The notes below the pieces were generated by a model that saw only the letters and a list, made by a program, of their open reading frames with translations, made no database searches and was not told the DNA's origin. A stretch of 64,000 nt of DNA from NCBI RefSeq assembly GCF_014646675.1, contig NZ_BMNS01000006.1, forward strand, positions 124,001 to 188,000, read 5' to 3'. How positions within the stretch are numbered: position 1 is the first letter of the stretch; each line of letters starts with the position of its first letter. This document shows, piece after piece, positions 17,683 to 26,212 of this stretch. The position numbers and the translations under genes were made by a program. Source of the DNA: Lutibacter litoralis (GTDB lineage: Bacteria > Bacteroidota > Bacteroidia > Flavobacteriales > Flavobacteriaceae).

Positions 17683-18798
17683 TTATTCAGTTTTTCCGTT
17701 TTTTCTTATTTTACCGTTATGCACTATTAATGTTTCATCTGTAATTTCTTCTTCTAAATCCCAAACAAACTCGTTGTCTTTTATAAGATGCTTTAGGAAG
17801 TTAAACATGTTTTTTCCGTACAAATCACTCGCATTTGTAGAAACACTTTCAGGAGAAATTGTAGTTCCAATTATTTTTACTCCATCTTTTATAACAGTTT
17901 TGTTTAATTTACTTAATTCAACATTTCCGCCTTGCGCAGCTGCTAAATCAATAATTACAGCACCATTTTTCATTTGTTTTATTTGCTCTTCTGTAATTAA
18001 AATAGGAGATTTTCTTCCTGGAACCATTGCGGTTGTAATTACTAAATCTGCTTGAAATAACGATTTATTAACGGCCTCTTTTTGTCTACGAGCATAATCT
18101 TCAGATGCAGCTTTTGCATATCCTCCTTCTGCTTTTTCTTCACCAGAGTTGTCTACTGAAATAAATTTAGCTCCAAGAGATTCTGTCTGCTCTTTTGTTT
18201 CCATTCTAATATCAGTTGCTTCTACAACAGCTCCTAATCTTTTTGCAGTTGCAATTGCTTGCAAGCCAGCAACACCTACACCATAAACTAATACTCTTGA
18301 TGGTGTAATTGTTCCGGCAGCAGTCATCATTAAAGGAAATATTTTAGTCATTTCATAGGCTCCTAAAATAACAGCTTTATAACCCGCTAAATTACTTTGA
18401 GAACTTAAAACATCCATATCTTGTGCTCTTGAAATACGAGGCATTGCATCCATAGAAAAAGCAGTAGCTCCTTTTTCAGCAATTGCCTTAATTAAATCTG
18501 GGTGCGATTTATGGAATAATTGACTCATTAGAATATGAGAATTATCTATAAGTTTTAAGTCTTCCTCATCAAAAGGATTGATTTTTACAAGCACTTTAGC
18601 TTCTTTAAAAACCACTCCTCGAATTTCTACGCTAGCTCCAATTTTTTCATAATCAGAATTTTTAAAAGAAGAATTAACTCCTGCATCTTCTTCTACCAAT
18701 ATTTCAAAGCCTTTTTCTATAAGCTGTTTTGCAATAGTTGGAGAAATACAGACACGTCTTTCGCCTTTTTGAGTTTCTTTTAATATGCCTATTTTCAT
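17683..18798 (-). CDS. pntAA: NAD(P) transhydrogenase subunit alpha, NAD-binding part (alpha-1)
   Basis: The 371-residue soluble subunit begins MKIGILKETQKGERRVCISP, as in alanine dehydrogenase/PntA N-terminal domains. It has the Rossmann motif VLVYGVGVAGLQAIATAKRLGA and the mobile-loop region with AKAASEDYARRQKE, followed by VITTAMVPGRKSPILI. It binds NAD(H) as domain I of the proton-translocating transhydrogenase. It is the first gene of the pnt operon. A 450-bp gap upstream contains a terminator-like hairpin on the same strand. Confidence 0.95.
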   Translation of the reverse strand: MKIGILKETQKGERRVCISPTIAKQLIEKGFEILVEEDAGVNSSFKNSDYEKIGASVEIRGVVFKEAKVLVKINPFDEEDLKLIDNSHILMSQLFHKSHPDLIKAIAEKGATAFSMDAMPRISRAQDMDVLSSQSNLAGYKAVILGAYEMTKIFPLMMTAAGTITPSRVLVYGVGVAGLQAIATAKRLGAVVEATDIRMETKEQTESLGAKFISVDNSGEEKAEGGYAKAASEDYARRQKEAVNKSLFQADLVITTAMVPGRKSPILITEEQIKQMKNGAVIIDLAAAQGGNVELSKLNKTVIKDGVKIIGTTISPESVSTNASDLYGKNMFNFLKHLIKDNEFVWDLEEEITDETLIVHNGKIRKNGKTE

Positions 18799-18878
18799 TT
18801 ATTTATGTATTATAAGATGAATTAAAAATGTTTTTATTATTACTATTGTTAAGTTGGATTCTATATTGAATAAATTTT

Positions 18879-18910
18879 AAAAAAAGAAAACCAGCAAAAA
18901 AGCCAGTTTT
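18879..18910 (-). terminator. Terminator-like hairpin in the 450-bp gap upstream of the pnt operon
   Basis: On the minus strand AAAACTGGC TTTTTT GCTGGTTTT forms a stem with two internal mismatched pairs and is followed by CTTTTTTT. It lies 81 nt upstream of the pntAA start and in the direction of the operon, so it could end a short leader RNA (attenuation) or an independent small transcript from the 18911-19248 region. The rest of the 18799-19248 gap is AT-rich. It has a 67-codon frame (18803-19006) on the same strand that reads through the hairpin, and I do not regard it as a gene. Confidence 0.4.
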
Positions 18911-19248
18911 AAAAAGGAACTTATATTTAAAAAAATTAAACTTAATTAAACCGAAATAAATACGAAATATTCGATATAAGGAAGGGGTTGATTTTTTAGT
19001 TTTCATTATAACTATATCTTGTTTCGATAGTAATGTGTAAAGGTAAATAATTTAAAGCTTTTAAAGGTTGATAAAAATCACATTTATTAGCTAATTTATA
19101 TTAAACGATTGATATATTGTTGATTGTGTAATAATTATTACAAAAGGATAATGTGAAAAATATTTCTATTAATAAAGATTATAATTTAATTTATTTTTAA
19201 AATTATAAATTTTGAAGGAATACTTGTATTTTTACAAAAATCTCTAAT

Positions 19249-20013
19249 TTGAAAATTACTTTTTTAGGTACTGGCACATCACAAGGAATTCCTGTAATTA
19301 ATTCAAAGCATCCTGTTTGTTTGTCAAATGATAAAAGAGACAAACGGTTGCGTGTTTCAATCTTGGTTGAATGGGATAACTATACGTATGTGGTTGATTG
19401 TGGCCCAGATTTTAGATACCAAATGTTGCGGGCAAATGTTTGTGCAATTAACGGTGTTTTGTTTACTCATGAACACTCAGATCATACAGCTGGATTAGAT
19501 GATTTACGTCCGTATAGTTTTCAAATGGGTGGTGTTCCTATTTATGCACAACAACGAGTTTTAGTAAATTTATCAAAGCGATTTGATTATATTTTTATTG
19601 ATGAAAATAAATATCCAGGCGCTCCAAGTGTGCAACAAAATGTACTTGAAAACAATCCTTTTTTACTTGGTAATATAAAGGTTACTCCTGTTGAAGTAAA
19701 TCACGGAAAATTAAAAATATTTGGATATCGATTTAAGGATATGGCTTATTTAACTGATGTAAAATCTATTGATGCTGTTGAAAAGGAAAAACTAAAAAAT
19801 TTAAATGTGTTAATTATAAATGCAATTCGCTATAAACCACATGATTCTCATTTGAATTTAGAGGAAGCTTTGACATTAATAGATGAACTAAAACCTAAAA
19901 AAACTTATTTAACACATATTAGCCACCATCTCGGTTTTCACTCAGAAGTAGAGAGGACTTTACCAGAAAATGTATTTTTAGCTTATGATGAACTTGTTAT
20001 TGAAGTAAATTAA
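19249..20013 (+). CDS. MBL-fold metallo-hydrolase (PhnP/RNase Z-like subgroup)
   Basis: The 254-residue protein starts with TTG and reads MKITFLGTGTSQGIPV, the opening of the beta-lactamase-fold subgroup related to PhnP and RNase Z. The dinuclear metal site is complete: FTHEHSDHTAGLDD (HxHxDH at about 76-81), VNHG and LTDVKS, and THISHHLGFH near the C-terminus. It probably hydrolyses a phosphodiester; cyclic-phosphate or nucleic-acid substrates are known in relatives. It stands alone, facing convergent broken genes. The TTG start is fixed by the conserved N-terminus, with a TATTTTTA promoter-like box about 20 nt upstream. Confidence 0.88.
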   Translation: MKITFLGTGTSQGIPVINSKHPVCLSNDKRDKRLRVSILVEWDNYTYVVDCGPDFRYQMLRANVCAINGVLFTHEHSDHTAGLDDLRPYSFQMGGVPIYAQQRVLVNLSKRFDYIFIDENKYPGAPSVQQNVLENNPFLLGNIKVTPVEVNHGKLKIFGYRFKDMAYLTDVKSIDAVEKEKLKNLNVLIINAIRYKPHDSHLNLEEALTLIDELKPKKTYLTHISHHLGFHSEVERTLPENVFLAYDELVIEVN

Positions 20014-20016
20014 TAG

Positions 20017-20341
20017 TTATACTTTTTTAGCAATTAACAGAAAAAGAGGATATTTTTTATCGTTTTTTTCAATTTCATAGCAAATAGTGTAGTGGATGGT
20101 TTTAAATCCATTATTTTTAAGTATTTTGGTTAATTCTATTTTATTAAAACCATTGTGCCCAGTAAAATTTTGTGATGTTGGATGAAATGATCCATCTTCC
20201 TTAACCAAATTCCAAAGCTTTCATTTTTTTTGAAGGTTGAATAAAATCAACTATTTTTTTAGCAACAATTTTAGCTCTTTCTATTTTTTCAGGATTGTTA
20301 TCCCATTTTTTAGCTTTTTTATTAAAGTGTTCTGTACTCAT
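20017..20341 (-). pseudogene. SAM methyltransferase remnant with internal deletion
   Basis: From ATG 20341 the frame gives MSTEHFNKKAKKWDNNPEK... up to KALEFG, exactly where methyltransferase motif I should begin, and then hits a stop (TAA, in ATTTGGTTAAGG). Directly after, in another frame, comes LVKEDGSFHPTSQNF, FTGHNGFNKIELTKIL and a C-terminal KKYPLFLLIAKKV, the last quarter of the same family. The middle, including the rest of the SAM site, is missing. A deletion has joined the two ends out of frame, so no active enzyme can be made. It lies just downstream of the broken mannosidase gene. Confidence 0.85.
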
Positions 20342-20355
20342 TTCAAGTTTTAATT

Positions 20356-22683
20356 TTAGTTCCCTTTTGGAGTGTTCTGCATATAAAAAGTAATGTTTCC
20401 TCCATTTTTTAGGTCGTTATAATTTAACTGAAAATTTGAAATTATTTTATCATTTATAGTAACCTTTTCAACATACACATTTTCTTTATTTTGGTTTACA
20501 GTATTTATCGTAATTGTTTTTCCGTTTTCTAAATTAATTTGTGCTTTATTTACCATTGGACTTCCTATAGCATACTCATTTGAGGCTGGGGTAACCGGGT
20601 AAAACCCCAAAGCACTAAATACATACCAAGCACTCATTTGTCCCGCATCATCATTACCACATAAACCATCTTCTCCGTTGCTGTACATGGTATCTAAAAT
20701 CATTCTAACTCGTTCTTGTGTTTTAAACGGATGGTTGGTCCAATTGTATAAATAGGGTATATGATGTCCAGGTTCGTTTCCGTGTACATAATTTCCTATA
20801 ATTCCATCGCGTGTAATATCTTCATTCTTTTCGATGTATTTATCATCAATTTCTGTAGTAAAAATATAATCTAGATGTGCTGAGAATTTATCTTTTCCAC
20901 CCATTAATTCAATCATGTTGTCTATTTCATGTGGAACATATAAACCATAGTTTAACGCATTTCCTTCAATAAAACCTTGACCGTGTGTATCAATTGGATC
21001 AAATTCTTTACGCCAAATTCCGTTGCTTAGTTTTGGACGCATATACCCAATTTTCGAATCATAAACATTTTTATAATTTTTAGAACGATTTATATACGTA
21101 TTATAAACTTCTTTGTTTCCAGCTTTTTTAGCAATTTGAGCTATACACCAATCATCAAAAGTATATTCCAACGTTTTTGAAACCGACGATGAACTTTTAT
21201 CTTCTGGAACGTAACCGAGTTTTATATAATCTCCAATACCATCAAAATAGGTTAGTGTTGAAGTGTTTTTCGAAGCTACAAGTGCTGCATTTATATCAAC
21301 ATCAGTAGTTCCTTTTACAATAGCATCTGCAATTACAGTTACAGAATGGTAGCCCACCATACACCAATTTTCATTTGCATAATGACTCCAAACTGGCAGC
21401 ATATTATGAACACTCTGGTTATGATGTGCCAACATAGATTTCACCATATCATTATTTCTTGTAGGCTGGATAATGTTAAAAAGTGGGTGCAACGCTCTAT
21501 AAGTGTCCCAAAGTGAAAATACTGTATAATTGGTAAAACCTTCAGATTGATGGATATTTTGATCTAAACCTCTATAAGAACCATCAACATCTTCATAAAT
21601 AATTGGACCTAACATTGTATGATACAATGCGGTATAAAAAGTTTCTTTTTGTGCTTTAGTTTCAGTTTCTACAATTATTTTATTCAATTCATTATTCCAT
21701 TTTTGTTGCGTTTCTTGTTTTGTTTTTTCAAAATTCCAATGTGGAATTTCAGCTTCTAAATTTTTTAAAGCGCCAGCAGTGCTTGTATTTGAGAGCGCAA
21801 ACTTTATTTTTATTTCTTCACTGTCTTCGGTATTAAAATTAAAATAGGCTCGAAGATTTTTTCCAGCCATTTCTGGGAAGTTTTCTTCTTCGTTAAAACG
21901 TCTGTAAAATCCGTTGTACTGAACAGCATCATATTTTTTATGACCGTAACTTTTAAAAGGTTTTGAAAACTGCATTGCAAAAAACACTTTTTTAGTGCGT
22001 GCCCAACCGTTTGTTTGGCGATAACCCGTTACTAATGAGTCATTTTCAACACGTATAAAAGTCCATACATTTTTATCTTCGTAATTATAAATGTTTGAAA
22101 TTAAATCTAAAATTATATGTGAATCTTTAGATTTTGGGAACGTATATTTATGAAATCCAACACGATCTGATGCTGTTTATTCAGCTAAAATATTGTAATC
22201 ATCTAATTTAACTTTGTAAAAGCCAGGTTCTGCATCTTCATTTTTATGTGAAAATTGAGAATGAAATCCACTATGAGGAATTGAAGCATCACCAGGTTCT
22301 AATGTTAGTTTTCCAGTTGTTGGCATTACTAAAAAATCGCCTAAGTCCGAATGACCTGTTCCGCTAAAATGAGTATGGCTAAACCCAAATATTGTAGTAT
22401 CATCATATTGGTAACCTGCACAATATTTATAAGTCTCAGGGTTGTATTTACCGTTCTTAAACATTGGTTGCTGGTTTGTTTCTGGGCTTAACTGAACCAT
22501 TCCAAACGGGCTTGTAGCTCCAGGAAATGTGTGTCCCATATTTTTTGTGCCAATAAAGGGATTTACATACTGAATTAAGTTTTCTGTTTTAGAGGTATTT
22601 TTAGTTTCCACACTTTTTTCAGTTTTGTTAACGCAAGAGTTTACTATAATTGTAATAACAAGTATAATTGAAATATGTTTCAT
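20356..22683 (-). pseudogene. GH92 alpha-mannosidase-like lipoprotein interrupted by one in-frame stop
   Basis: The frame from ATG 22683 to the stop at 20356 spans 776 codons and is intact apart from TAA at 22177-22179. Translation before and after stays in frame: LDDYNILAE-stop-TASDRVGFHKYTFPK, where relatives have a Leu, so a TTA-to-TAA change is the simplest cause. Family features are GHTFPGATSPFGMVQLSP, FSHTHFSGTGHSDLGDF and GNDDAGQMSAWYVFSALGFYPV. The N-terminus MKHISIILVITIIVNSC is a lipoprotein signal. GH92 enzymes release mannose from exported glycans in a calcium-dependent way. There is no SusC/D pair nearby, so it is not in a classical polysaccharide utilisation locus. Confidence 0.85.
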
Positions 22684-22684
22684 A

Positions 22685-23257
22685 TTATTCTATTAAAATA
22701 TTGTATTTTTCTAATAAACCAGCTATTCCATTTAAAGAGAATTTGGCATTTTTAATGTTGTTTGTTTCTAGATTGATAGAGTAGTTATTTGAAGTTCTGA
22801 AATCTACTTTTTCTAAATTTGTGTTTTCAAAAATAGCTTTTTTTAAATCACAATTTTCGAATAATGAATTTGTTATATCGGCTTCAGTAAAATCGGTTTC
22901 TTGTAAATTACAGTTAGTAAATTTGGTATTTTTAAGTTTTAACTGATAAAAAGAAGCTAGGTTTAATTGACAATTGTTAAAAGAAAAAGCTAGTAAAAAA
23001 GGATTGCATTCACTAAAATTTAAACCTACCAATTTGCAAGTACTAAATATGATCTCTTTAAAAGATGTGTTTTTTATGTCTGAATTACTGAAATTACAAT
23101 CTTCAAAATTACATTCTACAAATTCATTATTTGAAAGATGGAGGTTTGAAAAATTACAGTTAATAAAAGTACAATTGTCGTATTCACCTTTTGGAAAGCC
23201 ATTTACAGTATAATCTTTTCCTTTAAAAACGTTATTTTCTATAAAGTTATCATTCAT
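22685..23257 (-). CDS. Pentapeptide-repeat protein
   Basis: The 190-residue protein is built almost entirely of pentapeptide repeats with Phe or Leu at the central position (for example CTFINCNFSNLHLSN, CNFEDCNFSNSD, FTNCNLQETDFTEAD), interrupted near 85-95 by FLLAFSFNNC. This predicts a right-handed quadrilateral beta-helix. The two-block layout and size resemble the Qnr/MfpA group that binds DNA gyrase, but many unrelated proteins share the fold, so function stays open. There is no signal peptide. It precedes the broken mannosidase gene by 1 nt and may once have been co-transcribed with it. Confidence 0.85.
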   Translation of the reverse strand: MNDNFIENNVFKGKDYTVNGFPKGEYDNCTFINCNFSNLHLSNNEFVECNFEDCNFSNSDIKNTSFKEIIFSTCKLVGLNFSECNPFLLAFSFNNCQLNLASFYQLKLKNTKFTNCNLQETDFTEADITNSLFENCDLKKAIFENTNLEKVDFRTSNNYSINLETNNIKNAKFSLNGIAGLLEKYNILIE

Positions 23258-23430
23258 TTTTTTATACCAGATTGGATTATTATTTCAGCATTAAATTTAG
23301 AGTAAAATCTCAATTATTGCATTATAAAATAAATAAATTGTGTTTGAAATGGTTTCTTTTTGTATTTTACATATGATATAAGTATTTCTTTGAATACTTT
23401 TAGAGGTTTCTACATATTATAAAAAAAAAG

Positions 23431-23463
23431 CACAAAAAAAGCCCATCTGTTAAGATGAGCTTT
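23431..23463 (-). terminator. Intrinsic terminator of the cold-shock gene
   Basis: On the minus strand AAGCTCATCT pairs with AGATGGGCTT around a TAAC loop (one G-T pair) and is followed by seven T. It lies 22 nt after the cold-shock gene stop. Confidence 0.85.
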
Positions 23464-23485
23464 GTAAAAAATTAAGAAGTATATA

Positions 23486-23677
23486 TTAAATTACTTTTAC
23501 ATTTACTGCGTTTAATCCTTTTTTACCTTCCTGTAAATCAAATTCAACTTCGTCGCCTTCGCGTACTTCGTCAATTAATCCAGAAATGTGAACAAAATGT
23601 TCTTTGTTTGAACCTTCTTCTGTAATAAATCCGAAACCTTTAGTTTCATTGAAGAATTTTACTGTTCCTTTACTCAT
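23486..23677 (-). CDS. Cold-shock domain protein (CspA family)
   Basis: The 63-residue protein MSKGTVKFFNETKGFGFITE has both RNA-binding motifs of the cold-shock domain (KGFGFI and a variant RNP2, HFVHIS). It binds single-stranded nucleic acid and acts as an RNA chaperone. A longer frame from 23722 would add 15 residues, but a promoter box TATCTTTG lies at 23708-23715 and the family starts at MSKGTVKFF. It is monocistronic with its own terminator. The 5' untranslated part is only about 25 nt, unlike the long thermosensor leader of Escherichia coli cspA. Confidence 0.93.
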   Translation of the reverse strand: MSKGTVKFFNETKGFGFITEEGSNKEHFVHISGLIDEVREGDEVEFDLQEGKKGLNAVNVKVI

Positions 23678-23707
23678 GTTAAAATATTTTATATTAATTA
23701 TATGAGG

Positions 23708-23715
23708 CAAAGATA
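23708..23715 (-). promoter_or_regulatory. -7 box TATCTTTG of the cold-shock gene
   Basis: On the minus strand TATCTTTG matches TAnnTTTG, 31 nt before ATG 23677. Confidence 0.55.
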
Positions 23716-23828
23716 ATGCCAACTATTGAAATAACCTAAAAAAGAAAGATTTATTATTCAAATAGTTACGTAACCTGTTAACACTTTATATTAATATTGA
23801 ATAAACTTTGAAAAAAAAGATTAAAGAA

Positions 23829-26087
23829 TTAAGTTTTTACTTGCTCTTTTTTAAACTGTTCAAATTTATTTTCAGTTGTTTTAGGCCAGCTATTATTGTT
23901 TAAATCAACATCAGCTGTTTCTTGATCTGGATCAATTGTAATTTTTTTAATGGTTTTACTTGCGGGAAAAACCTTAATTACTTCGGCGTCATTTTTTCTC
24001 CAAATTTGAGCAGGATATTGTTTGCGATCTTTGGTGCCATCTTCATATTCTAATTCTACAATAATTGGCATTACTAAATCTCCAAGTTGTTCAAATTTTA
24101 ATTCATAAAAATATTTTGGAACTTTCATAGTAGCTTTTTCTTCAGAAGAAAAATTTTGATTGATATAATCGGTCAACAGACTATAATCTTTAGCTTTATT
24201 GTTTTTTAAATCTTCTGTAAATTCTTCGCTATCTTCTGAAATTAAAAATAATGAAGGTGGAATAGCATCTTTATTAATATTATAACGCTGATAAATTTTT
24301 ATAGCATCCTTTGTTGGTTTGTTGGTAATATGATATTTTTTTACTTCTTTAATACCAATATCATTGTTTCCTGTTGTATAAAACCAACCTCTCCAAAACC
24401 AATCTAAATCCATTGCCGAAGCATCTTCCATAGTTCTAAAAAAGTCGGCAGGAGTAGGGTGTTTAAACTTCCAGCGTGTTGCGTAGGTTTTAAAAGCGTG
24501 GTCAAATAATTCTGGTCCCATTATGGTATGTCGTAAAATCCAGAGAGCTGTTGCAGGTTTTGCATAGGCATTATTTCCAAATTCATACAAATCATCTCCT
24601 TTTGACATAATTGGTGCTAATTTTGATTGATCTCCTTTCATATATGGAACAATGTTTTTTGGAATTCCACGGCGTAAAGGAAAATTTTTGTCATAATCAC
24701 GATTCGCTAATAACTGAACAAATGAATTTAAACCTTCATCCATCCATGTCCATTGACGCTCGTCTGAATTTACAATCATTGGGAAAAAGTTATGACCAAC
24801 TTCATGAATTGTTGTTCCGAGCATTCTATATTTAGTTCTGTCGGAATAAGTTCCATCTGGATTTGGTCTTCCAGGGTTAAAACAAATTTGAGGATATTCC
24901 ATTCCCATTTGTCCATCTACCGATATTGCTTTATGATAAGGATAGTCAAAAGTATGTTTGGAATACGTTATTAAAGTTTGCGCAACCGCTCTTGTAGAAT
25001 GATCTCCATATAAAGGATTTGCTTCTTTTGTATAATAAGAATATGCCATTACATTTTTCCCATTAATATCAACAGCCATAGCATCCCAAATAAATTTTCT
25101 AGATGATGCAAAAGCATAATCTCTTACATTTTCTGCAAAAAATTTCCATGTTTTCGTGTTTTTAGATTTGTTTTGCTCTGTTTTTACAGCTTCATCTTGA
25201 GAAACAATTAATACAGGATTGTCATATGTTTTCCTAGCTTTTGCAAGCCTTTTTTGTTGTATTTTAGTAAGTACTTCTTGCTCATTCATTAAAACACCAG
25301 TTGCTCCAAGAATATGGTCTGCAGGTGTTGTAATTGAAACTTCATAATCTCCAAATTCCAAAGCGAATTCGCTACGACCCCAAAATTGGTCGTTTTGCCA
25401 ACCTTCAACATTATTATAAACACATAATCTTGGAAAGAATTGTGCAATTACATAACTGTTATTATTGTCTTCGGGAAAATATTCAAATCCAGATCTTCCA
25501 CCTTGTGTAACGTGATTGTTTATATTGTACCACCATTTTATTTTAAAAGAGTGTGAATTTCCAGAAGCTAATGGGGTTTCTAGATTTAAACGCATCATTG
25601 TTTGGTTGATAAGGTATGACGCATCACTATTGTCCATATTTTTTACGTACTCTATTTTAAATCCTCCATCAAATTTTACTTCAATAAATGTTTTTGAAAA
25701 TTGTGAAGGAGTATATAGTGTATTTAATACACTTGATTGAATGTCAGGAGATTTAGAATCTGAGGCTCTTTTATTTTGATCTAATTGAAGCCATAGATAT
25801 TCTAAGGCATCTTGTGAATTATTGTGATATGTTATTATTTCTTCACCATAAATACGTTGGTTATCATCATCTAATATAATAGCTATTTTGTAGTCTACTT
25901 TTTGTTGGGTGTACTTATAGCCAGGTGCTCCAGAAGCCGTATGTTGGTCGTTTGGTGTAGGCAATTCTTCATGAAGTTGTTTAAACTTGCTTATATTGTA
26001 ATGTCCTTTTTGACGCTCAGTTTCTTGAGCAAAAAGCGAAGTTGAAATTATAGAAAATGATAGTACTAGTAAAAAATATTTTTTCAT
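23829..26087 (-). CDS. Secreted M1-family metallopeptidase, copy 1
   Basis: The 752-residue product has a signal peptide (MKKYFLLVLSFSIISTSLFAQ). The M1 catalytic site is HEVGHNFFPMIVNSDERQW followed by WMDEG, that is HExxH-x18-E, at about 430-455, with a GxMEYP-type substrate motif (GQMGMEYPQIC) about 40 residues earlier. A C-terminal beta domain ends EQFKKEQVKT. It probably removes N-terminal residues from peptides in the periplasm. A second, closely related copy lies directly upstream, and the two share a nearly identical DNA tract. A TATCTTTC box lies close to the start on the minus strand, so this copy may have its own promoter. Confidence 0.9.
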   Translation of the reverse strand: MKKYFLLVLSFSIISTSLFAQETERQKGHYNISKFKQLHEELPTPNDQHTASGAPGYKYTQQKVDYKIAIILDDDNQRIYGEEIITYHNNSQDALEYLWLQLDQNKRASDSKSPDIQSSVLNTLYTPSQFSKTFIEVKFDGGFKIEYVKNMDNSDASYLINQTMMRLNLETPLASGNSHSFKIKWWYNINNHVTQGGRSGFEYFPEDNNNSYVIAQFFPRLCVYNNVEGWQNDQFWGRSEFALEFGDYEVSITTPADHILGATGVLMNEQEVLTKIQQKRLAKARKTYDNPVLIVSQDEAVKTEQNKSKNTKTWKFFAENVRDYAFASSRKFIWDAMAVDINGKNVMAYSYYTKEANPLYGDHSTRAVAQTLITYSKHTFDYPYHKAISVDGQMGMEYPQICFNPGRPNPDGTYSDRTKYRMLGTTIHEVGHNFFPMIVNSDERQWTWMDEGLNSFVQLLANRDYDKNFPLRRGIPKNIVPYMKGDQSKLAPIMSKGDDLYEFGNNAYAKPATALWILRHTIMGPELFDHAFKTYATRWKFKHPTPADFFRTMEDASAMDLDWFWRGWFYTTGNNDIGIKEVKKYHITNKPTKDAIKIYQRYNINKDAIPPSLFLISEDSEEFTEDLKNNKAKDYSLLTDYINQNFSSEEKATMKVPKYFYELKFEQLGDLVMPIIVELEYEDGTKDRKQYPAQIWRKNDAEVIKVFPASKTIKKITIDPDQETADVDLNNNSWPKTTENKFEQFKKEQVKT
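24236..24527. repeat. Near-identical tract shared by the two M1 genes (copy 1)
   Basis: These 292 bp match 26620-26911 at about 288 positions by eye (four differences, at least one of them synonymous), while sequence on both sides is clearly more diverged. Offset is 2384 bp, same orientation. Confidence 0.85.
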
Positions 26088-26212
26088 TTCAGAAAGATAA
26101 AATTTGCAATTTTATTGATGTCGTAATTTTTATTGGTAATCTTAATTAAAACACAAATAATTTTATATATAAACTCCTTAAAAAAAGTAACTAAAAGATT
26201 TTAGGTTAGTTA

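Noticed and set aside
18803-19006. 67-codon minus-strand ORF upstream of pntAA
   Set aside because: It reads through the terminator-like hairpin, is dominated by Lys/Phe/Asn as expected for random AT-rich sequence, and shows no known motif.
22177-22179. In-frame TAA in the GH92 gene as a recoding signal
   Set aside because: TAA is not known to be recoded in Bacteroidota, and no special downstream structure is evident; a point mutation is simpler.
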